Shown: positions 1-9,505, counted from the stretch's first letter. The stretch is 64,000 bases of DNA from JAJXZP01 sp963787185 (GCA_963787185.1 CAWBCC010000015.1:372001-436000), one strand, 5' to 3'. Made by a program: numbers and translations. Notes: generated from the sequence alone by a model not told the origin.

Positions 1-1088
1 TCCTTGCCGACGGGATTATGCTCGGGTCCGATCTTGATATGACCGGTGATGCCCTGGATATCGGTGGTTTCGAGAGCCTTCTGGATGTCGGGACCGTCGA
101 AGGCCTTGGCGCGCTGCATGGCGTCTATGACCATCATGAGCGCATCATGCACCATGTAGGAGTTGAGCTCGGCATTCTTGCTGTACTTGGCCTTGTACTC
201 GTCCCGCATGGGTTTCGCATCGGGGCCGTCGAAGTCGAGGTGATTGATGAACAGGCAGCCTTCGAGGGCCTTGCCGGCCAGCGAGATCAGGTTGTCCGAG
301 GGCCAGCCGTCGCCGCCGAGGAGCAGCTGGTTGATCCCGAGATCGCGAGCCTGCTTGGCGGCGAGAGCGACGTCATTGTAATAGGCGGGGATGAAAATGA
401 CATCGGGCTTGGCAGCCTTGATCTTGGTCAGGGGGGCGCGGAAATCCTTCTCGCCCGAGGTGTAGCTGACCTCGGCGACTACCTTGCCGCCGAGCTGCTC
501 GAAGCTTTCCTTAAAGTACTGACTCAGACCCGTGGAATAGGGATCGTCGATCGTCATGAAGATGGCGGCATTGCGCTTGTTGAGCCGCTGGTAGGCGAAG
601 TAAGCGGCGACCTTGCCCTGGTAGGGGTCGGTGAAGCAGGCGCGGAAAACGTAGGGGTGAACCTGACCGGACTCGGTAACGGTCACCTTCGGGTTGGTCG
701 CAGTGCTGGCGACGAGAGGCACCTTGGCCTCGTCCATGATCGGCGCGACGGGAATGGCCTCTCCCGAACCCTGGGCGCCGACGATGGCCACGACCTTGTC
801 CTGGCTGACGAGACGCTTGGCGACGTTGACGGCTTCGGTGGAGTCGCCCTTGTCGTCGTAGGGAACGATCTCGAGCTTGTACTGCTTGTTCCCGATGGTT
901 ATTCCGCCTTGAGCGTTATAATCGGCTGCCATCATCTGGACGGTGTTGAGCTCAGCCTGACCCCATAGAGCGCTATCGCCGGTTTCCGGGCCGAACCAGC
1001 CGATTTTGATGGTGTTGGACTTCTGGGCGCCGGCGCAACCTACGAGCGCCAGAGCCGCGACGAGAACACCGATGAGCATTGCTCGCAT
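1..1088 (-). CDS. Branched-chain amino-acid ABC transporter substrate-binding lipoprotein (LivJ-like), 3' end cut by window
   Basis: Periplasmic-side binding protein that captures a branched-chain amino acid or related ligand and delivers it to a Liv-type permease. Translated leftward from ATG 1088, it starts with a lipoprotein signal peptide whose lipobox LVGC places the lipidated Cys at residue 18. The mature part follows the type I periplasmic-binding (Peripla_BP_6) pattern, with KIGWFGPETGD near the start, IVGAQGSGE, a TSGEKDFR stretch and GGDGWPSD. A strong GGAGGG ribosome site lies 6-7 nt upstream, and a TTGCGG-17-TATACT promoter precedes it. The C-terminus lies beyond position 1. No permease genes are visible next to it, so its partner is either off the window or the Liv operon at 53.5-58.0 kb. 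Family assignment is sure; the ligand is unknown. Confidence 0.93.
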   Translation of the reverse strand, partial: MRAMLIGVLVAALALVGCAGAQKSNTIKIGWFGPETGDSALWGQAELNTVQMMAADYNAQGGITIGNKQYKLEIVPYDDKGDSTEAVNVAKRLVSQDKVVAIVGAQGSGEAIPVAPIMDEAKVPLVASTATNPKVTVTESGQVHPYVFRACFTDPYQGKVAAYFAYQRLNKRNAAIFMTIDDPYSTGLSQYFKESFEQLGGKVVAEVSYTSGEKDFRAPLTKIKAAKPDVIFIPAYYNDVALAAKQARDLGINQLLLGGDGWPSDNLISLAGKALEGCLFINHLDFDGPDAKPMRDEYKAKYSKNAELNSYMVHDALMMVIDAMQRAKAFDGPDIQKALETTDIQGITGHIKIGPEHNPVGK

Positions 1089-1126
1089 AGAAAACCCTCC
1101 TTCTTGCGAGTGAACGATTTCCAAGC

Positions 1127-1155
1127 AGTATACTTGAGGGTGCCTCGATCCGCAA
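1127..1155 (-). promoter_or_regulatory. Sigma-70-type promoter of the LivJ-like gene
   Basis: Reading leftward, TTGCGG (1150-1155), a 17-bp spacer and TATACT (1127-1132) lie about 40 bp before the start at 1088, which has its own GGAGGG ribosome site. Predicted by inspection only. Confidence 0.6.
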
Positions 1156-1204
1156 CTAAGAAAAGGTTTTGGCCCCCGGTTTTCGTCCGACCGGATCGAA
1201 TCGC

Positions 1205-1813
1205 TCAGGGAAGCGTCGCGAAGTCGACATAGGCCGGGAAGGAGAGATCCGCATCGGTCGCCGCATCGGCGAAAAACAGCGCGAACCTATCCTCGAGCGC
1301 CGCGGCGAACCGCCGAAGCTCGGCGTCGTCGCTCGGGAGCTCCACCAGAAGCTCGTAACGATCGGCCGCGAAGGCGATGACCACCGCTCCGGTCGCATCG
1401 CGCTTCGATGTGTAGATGGCGTATCTTCCCATAGTACCTCGGATCCAATCCGTTCCGAAATAGAGCGGCTCCCGAGTGTACCAGATTCGGAGCTGCAGAA
1501 CGCGTTCGGCCGGAGCGCCGCCGGACGAACCCTGCACCGCCGGCTCCGCGGTTCCGGATACCAGAGAATATTCGCCTTCCAGGCCGGGAAGCGCGTTCGG
1601 AGCGAAGAAGGGCAGCCCGTGAAAAACCAGCGGACCGCGGATGAGCATCGCGCGGCCGGGTTCGGTCCGGACCGCCGAACCCGCACTTTCGGAGACCTGA
1701 TGCGACGCGTTTTTTCCTGCGCTCGAAGCAAGGGAGGAAGGCTCCATCCGGCCGCAGCTACAGGCGCCGACCGCGACGAGACCGGCGGTCAGGAGCGCCA
1801 CGACGATACGCAT
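1205..1813 (-). CDS. Hypothetical lipoprotein
   Basis: A 202-residue protein with a short hydrophobic signal ending in the lipobox VGAC, so Cys18 is the likely lipidation site and the protein should sit on the membrane surface. The rest is soluble, with no motif I recognise. It has a ribosome site (AAGGTGG) and a promoter (TTGTGG-18-TATAAT) of its own, is transcribed leftward, and ends 117 bp before the start of the LivJ-like gene, so it is probably a single-gene unit. The overlapping opposite-strand and alternative-frame ORFs lack a signal peptide and a sensible composition. Function unknown. Confidence 0.75.
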   Translation of the reverse strand: MRIVVALLTAGLVAVGACSCGRMEPSSLASSAGKNASHQVSESAGSAVRTEPGRAMLIRGPLVFHGLPFFAPNALPGLEGEYSLVSGTAEPAVQGSSGGAPAERVLQLRIWYTREPLYFGTDWIRGTMGRYAIYTSKRDATGAVVIAFAADRYELLVELPSDDAELRRFAAALEDRFALFFADAATDADLSFPAYVDFATLP

Positions 1814-1836
1814 CGAGTATCCACCTTTGTAATATG

Positions 1837-1866
1837 ATTATAGTTCGGCGGGATGAGCGGCCACAA
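1837..1866 (-). promoter_or_regulatory. Promoter of the lipoprotein gene
   Basis: Leftward TTGTGG (1861-1866), 18-bp spacer, TATAAT (1837-1842), about 24 bp before the ATG at 1813 with a GGTGG ribosome site in between. Confidence 0.6.
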
Positions 1867-1928
1867 GATCGGCGGGACACGCTCGATTTCGTGCAGATCC
1901 GCCGATCATGGGTTACAATGAGAGCAGC

Positions 1929-2714
1929 ATGGAAATGATCCCTCTACGCAACCCCTTCGCGGGCGCAGCGTGTTTTCTGGTCAAAGAGACCGATTCGACT
2001 ATGCGCGACGCCCTCGGTCTGGCCCGCATGGGCTTCCCGGCGGGAAGTCTCGTCGCCGCCGATTTCCAGACGGCGGGGCGCGGACGCTTCGGCGACCGAC
2101 GCTGGGAATCGGAACCGGGCGCCAATCTTCTGTTCACGCTCCGCTTGGCTCCCGAGGCGGCGGCGATTCCGGCCGTCCCCCTGCGCGTGGGCGCCGTCCT
2201 GTGCCGGACCGTGGTGCTCTATTCCATCCGAAAGGGCATCGTCCTCAAGGCCCGACCGTTCCTGAAGTGGCCCAATGATCTTCTGATCCGGGACCGAAAG
2301 GCTGCGGGAGTCCTCTGCGAATCCAAACCCGAGGGAGAAGAAGCGGGTCTCTACGTGGGGATAGGCGTCAACTGCAACCAGACTGCCTTCCCGGCCCCGA
2401 TCGCGACCGCAAGCACGTCACTCGCCGCCGAACTCGGCGCGCCCGTCGATCGCTGGCTCTTTCTGGAGCTCTTCCTGGATCAGCTGGCCGGGGAGCTCGC
2501 CGGTGACTCCTGGAAGGCCGAGGTCGAGGATCGGTTGTGGCGTCGAGGCAGGCCGGTGCGCTTCCTCCCCGCCCTGCCCGCGCCGGACGGAGTCGTAGAA
2601 GGTCTGCTCGAAGGCGTCGACGACGAGGGTTCGCTCCTTCTGACTCTGCCGGGAGAAGGCCGGGCCCGGGCCTTTCCGTCGGGCGAACTTCTCGCCTGGA
2701 GCGGAGCGAGTTGA
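1929..2714 (+). CDS. birA: Biotin--[acetyl-CoA-carboxylase] ligase
   Basis: Joins biotin to biotinyl-AMP and transfers it to the biotin-carrier lysine of carboxylases. The catalytic-domain signatures are present: the STMRDA start, the biotinyl-AMP loop GRGRFGDRRW, KWPNDLL with the catalytic lysine, a GVGINCN-like GIGVNCN strand, and a small C-terminal SH3-like domain. There is no N-terminal winged helix, so this is a monofunctional enzyme and not a BirA repressor. Two starts are possible. ATG 1908 has no ribosome site. ATG 1929 has none either but is preceded 9 nt upstream by TACAAT, matching the leaderless pattern seen in this window, so I chose 1929 (261 residues). It is followed at once by the DUF5312-like gene. 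Confidence 0.93.
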   Translation: MEMIPLRNPFAGAACFLVKETDSTMRDALGLARMGFPAGSLVAADFQTAGRGRFGDRRWESEPGANLLFTLRLAPEAAAIPAVPLRVGAVLCRTVVLYSIRKGIVLKARPFLKWPNDLLIRDRKAAGVLCESKPEGEEAGLYVGIGVNCNQTAFPAPIATASTSLAAELGAPVDRWLFLELFLDQLAGELAGDSWKAEVEDRLWRRGRPVRFLPALPAPDGVVEGLLEGVDDEGSLLLTLPGEGRARAFPSGELLAWSGAS

Positions 2715-2745
2715 CCGAGTCGACGCCTTCTTATACTGTGTCGAC

Positions 2746-4323
2746 ATGAACAGTTCGGGTTCGGATCGGCGAGACCCGCGAAGCCCTCCCCGGGCTCAGG
2801 AGGGGGAGGGCATTTTCCAGCGCATCCTCGCCATTTTCGTGGGCATGAGCGATCCCGAAAGCGACAAGAAGAAGCTGCTTCGCGCCATAGGCAAGGATCT
2901 CGCCCGTTCGCGCTACAAATTCTACCGGCCCAAAGGACAGGAAGCCCTTCCCGGATTGGCCAAGTTTTTCTACGAAATATACAAGATCGTGGCGCCGGCC
3001 CAGGTCCTGCTCGGAAACGCGCAGGCTTCCGGGGCGTTGCGGGCCTTCGTGATCGAAAGCTTCCTGACCGAAGAGCAGCGTGCGCTGACCGAACGTCTCA
3101 CCGAGGCGGGCGTCATCGAAAAGGCGAAGACGATGGGACTCAAAGAGCTGCAGGAAGAGGTCAAGAGCGACATGACCTCCCTGTTCTCGGTCTTCGACGG
3201 CGAGATGAGCCGCCAAGTCGACGGAGCCTACAACACGCTTCTCGCCTTCATCAACTTCATCAATTTCGATTTTTATTTCATGCTCAAGAAGTTCGACTCT
3301 TCCCTCCCCGAGCGCAATTTTTCCTACCACCCGAAGTTCGAGGCCATCAACGCCGACTACGTCGTGGAAGACATTCAGGATTTCCTGGAAGTGTTCTCGG
3401 CCTTGGATTTTCAGACCGATTGGAAGCGGATTTTCGGCGCCTTCCGCGAATACCGGAAGGCGGAGGTCGTGCAGTACGAGGCATGGGCGAAGTTTGTGCC
3501 CGCTGCGGCGGACTTGCGCAAGAGCCAGGTGCTCGAACAGATCGCACGGCACGCCAAGAAGGACCCGACATGGGCCCCCCAGCCGCGGTATCCCGGCGAG
3601 CGCATCGTCGAGCCCTTCATGCAGAAGCTCAGCACCCAGGTCGGGACCCTGATCCAACGGATCATACAGGAACGGCGCAACTCGAAGATCGAGGAGATCG
3701 CCAAGCAGATATTCGGAACTTCGGTAGTCCTGCGCATGAAAAATTATACCGAAAAAGCCAACGTCGTCTTCGCGAAAAAAATGCTCGGCGGTTATACCCA
3801 GGCGCCCGCGATGAACTACCTCAAGGCCTATCTCATGGATTTCTTCAAGAAGGATATCCGCGAGCTGGTCGATCTCCTCATAATCCGCGGCCAATGGACC
3901 ACGGCGATACAGTCGCAGCAGCTCAGCGACGCGTACCACTCGATCATGGAAGTGTCGGACCGCATAATCGAGTTCGACGATTCCCTCGCGGACGACAGCG
4001 AGATGGGCACCAAGCTGCGTTCGGCCCTCGCAAAGGCCGAGCGCGACAAGGACGCGCTCAAGTACCTCCGACAGCTGCTCAAGGACACGAACGAGAAGGC
4101 CACTTCCATGATCGCCAAGGTCGCCGTCAATCTCATAGTCGTCGGCAGGCTCGTCAAGGCCCTCGTGGAGGACCTGGCCCGTCCCCACCATGAGCTTCTG
4201 CTCAACTGGAAGGAAGTCGAGAGCCAAAGCCCTCAGCCGCTCAAGGAGCGCCTCGTCGATATCTACAAAAAAATCTACTATATGGTGCAGCTTCTGCAGT
4301 TCTTCGTCAAACAGCAGGAATAA
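2746..4323 (+). CDS. Conserved spirochaete protein of unknown function (DUF5312-like)
   Basis: A 525-residue, mostly alpha-helical, highly charged soluble protein without signal peptide or membrane segments. The sequence resembles the spirochaete-restricted family I recall as DUF5312; landmarks are the N-terminal RSRYKFYRPKGQEALPG stretch, the aromatic FINFINFDFYFMLKKFD segment and a C-terminal YMVQLLQFFVKQQE. There is no Shine-Dalgarno. TATACT lies 8 nt before the ATG, so the mRNA may be leaderless. Its 3' end is 6 bp from the end of the convergent hflX. No biochemical role is known to me; its value here is as a lineage marker. Confidence 0.85.
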   Translation: MNSSGSDRRDPRSPPRAQEGEGIFQRILAIFVGMSDPESDKKKLLRAIGKDLARSRYKFYRPKGQEALPGLAKFFYEIYKIVAPAQVLLGNAQASGALRAFVIESFLTEEQRALTERLTEAGVIEKAKTMGLKELQEEVKSDMTSLFSVFDGEMSRQVDGAYNTLLAFINFINFDFYFMLKKFDSSLPERNFSYHPKFEAINADYVVEDIQDFLEVFSALDFQTDWKRIFGAFREYRKAEVVQYEAWAKFVPAAADLRKSQVLEQIARHAKKDPTWAPQPRYPGERIVEPFMQKLSTQVGTLIQRIIQERRNSKIEEIAKQIFGTSVVLRMKNYTEKANVVFAKKMLGGYTQAPAMNYLKAYLMDFFKKDIRELVDLLIIRGQWTTAIQSQQLSDAYHSIMEVSDRIIEFDDSLADDSEMGTKLRSALAKAERDKDALKYLRQLLKDTNEKATSMIAKVAVNLIVVGRLVKALVEDLARPHHELLLNWKEVESQSPQPLKERLVDIYKKIYYMVQLLQFFVKQQE

Positions 4324-4329
4324 AGCCGG

Positions 4330-5604
4330 TCAAACGCGGAACCTCTCGAACCTGGAGCCCAGCCGCGCGGGCACGCGGCAGCGCAGCAGGGTCGCTTCCC
4401 CGTCGTGCCTCTCCTCCAGGATCGTCGCTTCGCGGTGGAGCAGGGCGACGAACGCGTACTCGCCGTCGGGCACGCGCAGCTCTATCGCGGGGTCCGACTC
4501 GGTCAACCGGTTTTCTATCAGAGACAGGAGCTCGTCCAGTCCCTCGCCGGTCTTGGCCGAGGTCAGGACGGCCTCGGGGTGCCGTGAACGCCACGCCTCC
4601 AGAAAAGGCTCATTCCGGACGAGGTCTATCTTGTTGAGCACGAGGACGCGAGGGGCTTCGCCCGCGCCTATTTCGCGCAGGACCCGCTCGGTCGTCTCCC
4701 TGTGCTTTTCCGCTTCGGGGTCGGAGGCATCGGCGACATGGACGAGCAATTCGGCCCCTGCGGCCTCCTCGAGCGTGGCCTTGAAGGCTTCCACCAGACC
4801 GTGCGGAAGATTGCGTACGAAGCCGACTGTATCGGTCACGAGGAGCCCTCCCCCTTTCTTGAAGGCTATGCGCCGCGTCGTCGGATCGAGAGTCGCGAAG
4901 AGTTTGTCTTCGACGTGAACGCTCGCGCGCGTGAGGGCGTTGAGGAGGCTCGACTTGCCGGCGTTGGTGTAGCCCACTATGGCCGCCCGGGGAAGGGACA
5001 CCCGTTCGCGCCGCCTGCGCTGGACCTCGCGCGAAAGGCGGACACTCTTGAGCTCTTCCTTGATTTCGTGGATGCGCCGTTCGATTTCGCGGCGGTCGAG
5101 CTCGAGCTTCTGCTCGCCCGAGCCCTTCGTACCGTAGCGGCCGCCGCGCTGCCGGGACAGGGCGTCGTACGAGTGGGCGAGACGCGGCAGCGAGTATTCG
5201 AGCTGCGCGAGTTCGACCTGCAGCGAGGCTTCGCGCGTATGAGCCCTGGAGGCGAAGATGCGGATGATGAGCTCCGAACGATCGTAGACCTTGAGGTCGG
5301 CCAGCTTTTCCCAGTTGCGCTGCTGCACCGGAGACAAGGGGTGGTCGAACAGAATCGAGTCGGCCTCGGAGGCCTTGGCCGCAGCCACGAGTTCGTCGGC
5401 CTTGCCCGAGCCGATGAAGAGCGCGGCGTTGCTCTCCCGGACGCGGACGAGCGCGCGACCCACGACCTCGGAGCCCAGACTGACCGCGAGCGCGCCAAGC
5501 TCGTCGAGGAGACTCTCCGCCTCCTCTTTGAGTATTTTGTCGTTTTGGATGCCGACGAGAAAGCTCCGTTCGGGACGGATGAACATGTCGTGAAGTTCGG
5601 CCAT
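4330..5604 (-). CDS. hflX: GTPase HflX
   Basis: Ribosome-binding GTPase that splits stalled or stressed 70S ribosomes. At 424 residues it is the normal family size. The N-terminal HflX domain carries GSGKADEL and FDHPLSPVQQRNWE. It is followed by a basic coiled-coil linker with the RGGRYGTKGSGE motif. The G domain has GYTNAGKSS (G1), DTVGF (G3), NKID (G4) and TSAKTGEG (G5). The first 15 nt upstream contain no ribosome site, but TATCCT lies 6 nt before the ATG, so it may be translated from a leaderless mRNA. It is convergent with the DUF5312-like gene. Confidence 0.96.
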   Translation of the reverse strand: MAELHDMFIRPERSFLVGIQNDKILKEEAESLLDELGALAVSLGSEVVGRALVRVRESNAALFIGSGKADELVAAAKASEADSILFDHPLSPVQQRNWEKLADLKVYDRSELIIRIFASRAHTREASLQVELAQLEYSLPRLAHSYDALSRQRGGRYGTKGSGEQKLELDRREIERRIHEIKEELKSVRLSREVQRRRRERVSLPRAAIVGYTNAGKSSLLNALTRASVHVEDKLFATLDPTTRRIAFKKGGGLLVTDTVGFVRNLPHGLVEAFKATLEEAAGAELLVHVADASDPEAEKHRETTERVLREIGAGEAPRVLVLNKIDLVRNEPFLEAWRSRHPEAVLTSAKTGEGLDELLSLIENRLTESDPAIELRVPDGEYAFVALLHREATILEERHDGEATLLRCRVPARLGSRFERFRV

Positions 5605-5765
5605 GCGGCGAGGATAGCGGATTTGTCCGCCAGTATATAGAGGATCATTCGCCGTGCGGGCGAAACGTCGACCTCCAGTTCCTCAAAGAGTTCGCAATCC
5701 GAGGACTGTCGGTCGGCGAAGTCTGACGCAACGGTCGCCCGCGCGGAGGCGAGGGCCTCCGGGCT

Positions 5766-7310
5766 TCAGTCCGGCCGGAAAGACAATCCTTCGACCGCGC
5801 AGATTCGCTTGGCCAAGTTCCGCCCCTCGATGCCGCAGGGCGGGAGGCCGCCCCCCGGATTCAGCCATTGTCCGACCATGTAGAAGTTGCCCAAGCCCGG
5901 CAGCGTCTTCGACAACTTCCTGCCGAACCAGGCTCCCGTGGGCAGCCAGCCCTCGTAGCTGCCGTGCCGATTGCTCGTGAAGGCGATGAAACTGTAGGGG
6001 GTCGCGACGTCGATCGTCTCGACGGATGTTGCGAGCCCCGGAAGGAAGACCTCCAGCGCGGCGATCACCTTCCTCGCGGTTTTCCGCTTCTCCTCCTCGT
6101 ATGCCGGGCGGTCGCGCTCCCTGAGATCGGTCCAGTAGCCGTCGTTGTAGGTTTCCAGCATCACGGTGGCCGCGGTCTTTCCTGCAGGAGCCATCGCGGG
6201 GTCGAAGGAGAAAATGCAAATGCCGATCCGCTCGATTGCGAGACCGCCGCTTTCGAGAAGGAGAGGCTCGGGCAGGGTAAAGGTCTGCATATGCGGCACG
6301 GAGCTCCAATCCCGGTCGAGCCCCAGGCCGATGTAGATGAGAGAGGGATAGGGGCGAAGAGTAGCATCCGCCTTTCCGCGGCGGGCCTTCCCGGTGGGAT
6401 TCGAGGGAAGGGGGGCGGAGAGGGGGGCGGCGAGCTCGGGGTGTGCATAGCGTCCACCCAGCAGGCGTGCGAGGCAGTCCTGCGCGTCGGCGGCCGAGAT
6501 CACGTAGTCTCCCCGTGCCTCGCCCCAGGAGCCGCGAAGGCCGACGGCCTTCCCTTCCTCCACGATGATTCCGTCGACCTTCGAGCCGTACCTGATCTTC
6601 CCGCCGAGCGAGAGATACCCGGCCTCGATGGCTCTGGCAAAGGCGAGCGAGCCGCCGAGGGGATAGCCGGCGGACTTCTTGGCCATGAAACCCAGCATCA
6701 GGAAAAGACCCGCCGCAGGGAAGTCTCCCATCGCCTCGCCGAAGAGACCTCGGAAGCCTTCCTTGAGTTTCTCGCTGCGGAGAGGAGAGAGGAATTCCGA
6801 TACCGGGCGCTTCATCCATCCGAGGAGCGGCAGGGCGCTCGGCAGCCGCGCGAGGAGGGCCAGACGGGCGCCGAGAGGCATCTTGTCCATCGCGGCGGGC
6901 ATGTCGAGGCGGCTCACCCGCCGCACCTGCGCGGCGAGAGCGCGAGCCACGGCGCCGTCCTCGGGACCGAGACGCAGCATCTCGGCCTCGAGTCGGGAGG
7001 GATCCGTGTAGACTGCGAAGCTGTCGCCGTCGGATAGGCGGACGCTGGCGTACATGTCCCATTCCAGATAGCGAAGATCGCCGGCGCCGAGCTCTTTCCA
7101 AATTTCGTGGAGATTGCTGGTTTTCCCCGAGCCCATGAGCCAGTGAATGCAACCGTCGAACGTGTAGCCGTCCCGCTTCCACGCGGTGCAGAGCCCGCCC
7201 GGCAGGGTGTGCGACTCAAAAATTACCGTTTCGAATCGATTGCGCTGCAGGTAGGACGCCGCGGAAAGACCGGCTATACCCGCGCCGATGACGAGAACCT
7301 TCTTGCCCAT
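5766..7310 (-). CDS. FAD-dependent oxidoreductase of the phytoene desaturase/carotenoid isomerase (CrtI/CrtISO/RetSat) family
   Basis: A 514-residue flavoprotein. The N-terminal dinucleotide-binding motif is VIGAGIAGLSAA, followed by ESHTLPGGLCTA, which typifies CrtI-like amine-oxidase folds. The C-terminal FAD-binding motif is GGGLPPCGIEGRNLAKRI. A ribosome site (GGAGAGGGAGCGAAT) precedes ATG 7310. It lies downstream of the DUF2127 gene in the same direction with an 87-bp gap. No other carotenoid gene (crtB, crtE) is visible, so a role in carotenoid synthesis is not shown. Retinol saturase-like or other lipid desaturase/isomerase activities are equally possible. Confidence 0.85.
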   Translation of the reverse strand: MGKKVLVIGAGIAGLSAASYLQRNRFETVIFESHTLPGGLCTAWKRDGYTFDGCIHWLMGSGKTSNLHEIWKELGAGDLRYLEWDMYASVRLSDGDSFAVYTDPSRLEAEMLRLGPEDGAVARALAAQVRRVSRLDMPAAMDKMPLGARLALLARLPSALPLLGWMKRPVSEFLSPLRSEKLKEGFRGLFGEAMGDFPAAGLFLMLGFMAKKSAGYPLGGSLAFARAIEAGYLSLGGKIRYGSKVDGIIVEEGKAVGLRGSWGEARGDYVISAADAQDCLARLLGGRYAHPELAAPLSAPLPSNPTGKARRGKADATLRPYPSLIYIGLGLDRDWSSVPHMQTFTLPEPLLLESGGLAIERIGICIFSFDPAMAPAGKTAATVMLETYNDGYWTDLRERDRPAYEEEKRKTARKVIAALEVFLPGLATSVETIDVATPYSFIAFTSNRHGSYEGWLPTGAWFGRKLSKTLPGLGNFYMVGQWLNPGGGLPPCGIEGRNLAKRICAVEGLSFRPD

Positions 7311-7397
7311 ATTCGCTCCCTCTCCGCGTCCCCGAAGGCGGCGGCGGACTAGAGAATATTCCGGCCCGCATGCGCGGCGCCGGCGCTCCGGGGGGGG

Positions 7398-7940
7398 TCA
7401 GCGCAGCCGCTCTCGCTTCCGGGGGTCGATGCGGAGGCGGCGATATTCGACCAGGGTCAGCCATATCATGGCCGCGTCGAACATGGAAAGAAGGACCAGG
7501 AAGAACGAATGCGTGCCCGTCCACCTCAGGAACTGGTACCCGATGAAGAGACAGAGCACGAGCGCCACCGCGGGATAGGCCCAGAGTTTTCGGCGCCACA
7601 GCAGGAGCACGAGAACGAGATTGACGAGCCCGTGGCTGAGCAGGTAGAAGACACCGAATCGCTGCGCGCTCACGGAATAATGCTCGCTCGCCTTCAGCAT
7701 CCAGGTGACCACCGCATCCCTCGGATCTTCCGAAAGTTCGTTTTGCGTGAAGAACCGCACGAGGCGCGAAAGCGACTCGGGCTTCATGAACCAGAGCAAC
7801 ACGGCTCCGACGACCTCGAGCAAGGCGTGGACGCCCTTGAGCAGAATGCTCAACTCGAAGCCTTCGTGGAGAATGACGGCATTGCGCCGATGCGGATCGC
7901 CGGCGCGCCCATCGCGCCGCGGCGCCGGGGGTAGCCTCAC
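7398..7940 (-). CDS. DUF2127 family membrane protein
   Basis: About 180 residues from a GTG start whose GTGA overlaps the TGA of the upstream amidohydrolase, so the two are translationally coupled. The core begins LHEGFELSILLKGVHALLEVVG, typical of DUF2127, and four hydrophobic helices follow (roughly residues 35-55, 95-115, 120-140 and 145-165), ending in a basic cytoplasmic tail. The first 20 or so residues are rich in Arg and Pro, and the true start may be slightly downstream. Function unknown. Confidence 0.78.
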   Translation of the reverse strand: MRLPPAPRRDGRAGDPHRRNAVILHEGFELSILLKGVHALLEVVGAVLLWFMKPESLSRLVRFFTQNELSEDPRDAVVTWMLKASEHYSVSAQRFGVFYLLSHGLVNLVLVLLLWRRKLWAYPAVALVLCLFIGYQFLRWTGTHSFFLVLLSMFDAAMIWLTLVEYRRLRIDPRKRERLR

Positions 7941-9505
7941 CGGGCCACTCTCCGGTACATGCTCTTGCCCGCGACGACCGTCTCTTCTACCACCGTGTCT
8001 TTGATGCGTTCGGGGGGTATCTCCGTAATATCCTGCGACAGGACGACGAAATCCGCGAACATTCCGGCGCGCAGGGCGCCCTTGCGCTCCTCCATGAACT
8101 CCGCGTAGGCGCTGCCGATCGTATAGCAGCGCAGAGCATCGAGGGCGGTGATGCGCTCCGGCCCCGGACGGTTCGCGGTCATGTGTATCGAAAGAATCGG
8201 ATCGCAGGTCGCCTCGCCCGGGATATCGGAGCCGAAGGAGAGCGAAACGCCGGCGTCCAGCATGGAACGGTAGGGATAGGCGCGGCGGGCACGTTCGGAG
8301 CCGAGGAGCCGCTCGTCCTTTTCGGGACTGCCGAGCGCCGAGGGTTGCGCGGACACCAGCAGATGGAGGTCGCGAAGCCGGGGGATGTCGGCCGGCCTGA
8401 CGAGCTGGGCATGCTCGATTCGGATCCGAAGCCGATCGAGCGCTGGATGGCGATCGCGCACCTTCTCGAAGGCGTCGAGGAAGATTGCGATGCCTCGGTC
8501 GCCGATGATATGGAAGGCCCCTTGAAGGCGGTGCCGCGCGAGATATTCGAGCTCCGCCGTCGGTGCGGCGGGGTCGGAGCAGAGGCCGCCGCTCGGGTCG
8601 TCGACGTAGGGCTCGGAAAGGCAGGCCGTGTGCGTGGAAAAGGCCCCGTCGAGGAAGTACTTCACGGGGCCGGGCCTGACCCAGTCGCGGTCGAAACCGC
8701 CAAGAGCCCCTATGGTGCGCATGGCCGGAGTCGTCCAGGCCCTGCGCCCGAGCGACCAGGTCGAGAATCGCGCGGTCAACTCCCCGTTCCGTCGCAGCTT
8801 AGCCATGCTGAAGAGCTGGGGATAGAACCAGCTGTTGTCCTGGACCGAGGTGATGCCGTAACGACGAAAAGTTTCGAGCGCGATTTTCAGCCGCCTATCG
8901 CGCATCGCGGCGTCGAAGAAAATCGCCCGGAAGCGCTTGCGGCTGAGGCCGGTGTCGCCGAGGTCCCTAACGATGCCCGTCGGCTCCCCGTCGGGATCGC
9001 GCAGGACCTGACCGCGGGGAGGGTCGGGCCGCTCGCGCGCTATGCCGATGGCGCGCAGGGAGGCGCTGTTGAGCCACTGCGCGTGGCCGGAAAACTGGCT
9101 CAGGACCACGGGATTGCGGGGGAAGGCCTCGTCGAGGAGTTCCTTGCGCGGATTGGGGCAGGCAGGGTAGTCCCAGTTGTAGGCCATGAGTATGCGTCCC
9201 GGAGGAGCGTCCGCGAAACGTTCGCGCAGAAGCTCGACGATATGCGACGCATCCAAACCTCCGAGGTCGGGGGCCAGGCTGTGATCGCCGAGGATGACGG
9301 CGTGGACGTGGTTGTCGTTGAAGCCGGGCACGACGGCCGCGCCGTCGAGATCGCGGACGAGAGCCCCGGACCCCGCCCTGTCCGCAGCCTCGCGCAGCTC
9401 GCCGACATACTCGATCTTGTCGTCCTTGACGACCAAGGCGGCGGCGCGAGGACACGCGTTGTCCAGAGTCACGAAGCGGCCGTTTTTCCACAGGGTCGAT
9501 GCCAT
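7937..9505 (-). CDS. Metal-dependent amidohydrolase (YtcJ / N-substituted formamide deformylase-like)
   Basis: A 522-residue enzyme of the amidohydrolase superfamily, predicted to hydrolyse an amide or similar bond with a metal centre. It shows the metal-binding NDNHVHA motif after the N-terminal beta-sandwich, HIIGDRG and IEHAQL histidines in the barrel, SFGSDIPG with the catalytic Asp, and a C-terminal FADFVVLSQD return to the sandwich. This layout is that of the YtcJ/NfdA subgroup. The start has no Shine-Dalgarno. TTGACC-17-TAGTTT lies upstream with TAGTTT only 9 nt from the ATG, consistent with a near-leaderless mRNA. It heads an operon with the DUF2127 gene. Substrate unknown. Confidence 0.9.
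   Translation of the reverse strand: MASTLWKNGRFVTLDNACPRAAALVVKDDKIEYVGELREAADRAGSGALVRDLDGAAVVPGFNDNHVHAVILGDHSLAPDLGGLDASHIVELLRERFADAPPGRILMAYNWDYPACPNPRKELLDEAFPRNPVVLSQFSGHAQWLNSASLRAIGIARERPDPPRGQVLRDPDGEPTGIVRDLGDTGLSRKRFRAIFFDAAMRDRRLKIALETFRRYGITSVQDNSWFYPQLFSMAKLRRNGELTARFSTWSLGRRAWTTPAMRTIGALGGFDRDWVRPGPVKYFLDGAFSTHTACLSEPYVDDPSGGLCSDPAAPTAELEYLARHRLQGAFHIIGDRGIAIFLDAFEKVRDRHPALDRLRIRIEHAQLVRPADIPRLRDLHLLVSAQPSALGSPEKDERLLGSERARRAYPYRSMLDAGVSLSFGSDIPGEATCDPILSIHMTANRPGPERITALDALRCYTIGSAYAEFMEERKGALRAGMFADFVVLSQDITEIPPERIKDTVVEETVVAGKSMYRRVAR

Noticed and set aside
18..968. 316-residue rightward ORF
   Set aside because: Antisense to the clearly recognisable LivJ-like gene; its sequence matches no family and is biased toward G/V/L/D, as expected for a shadow frame.
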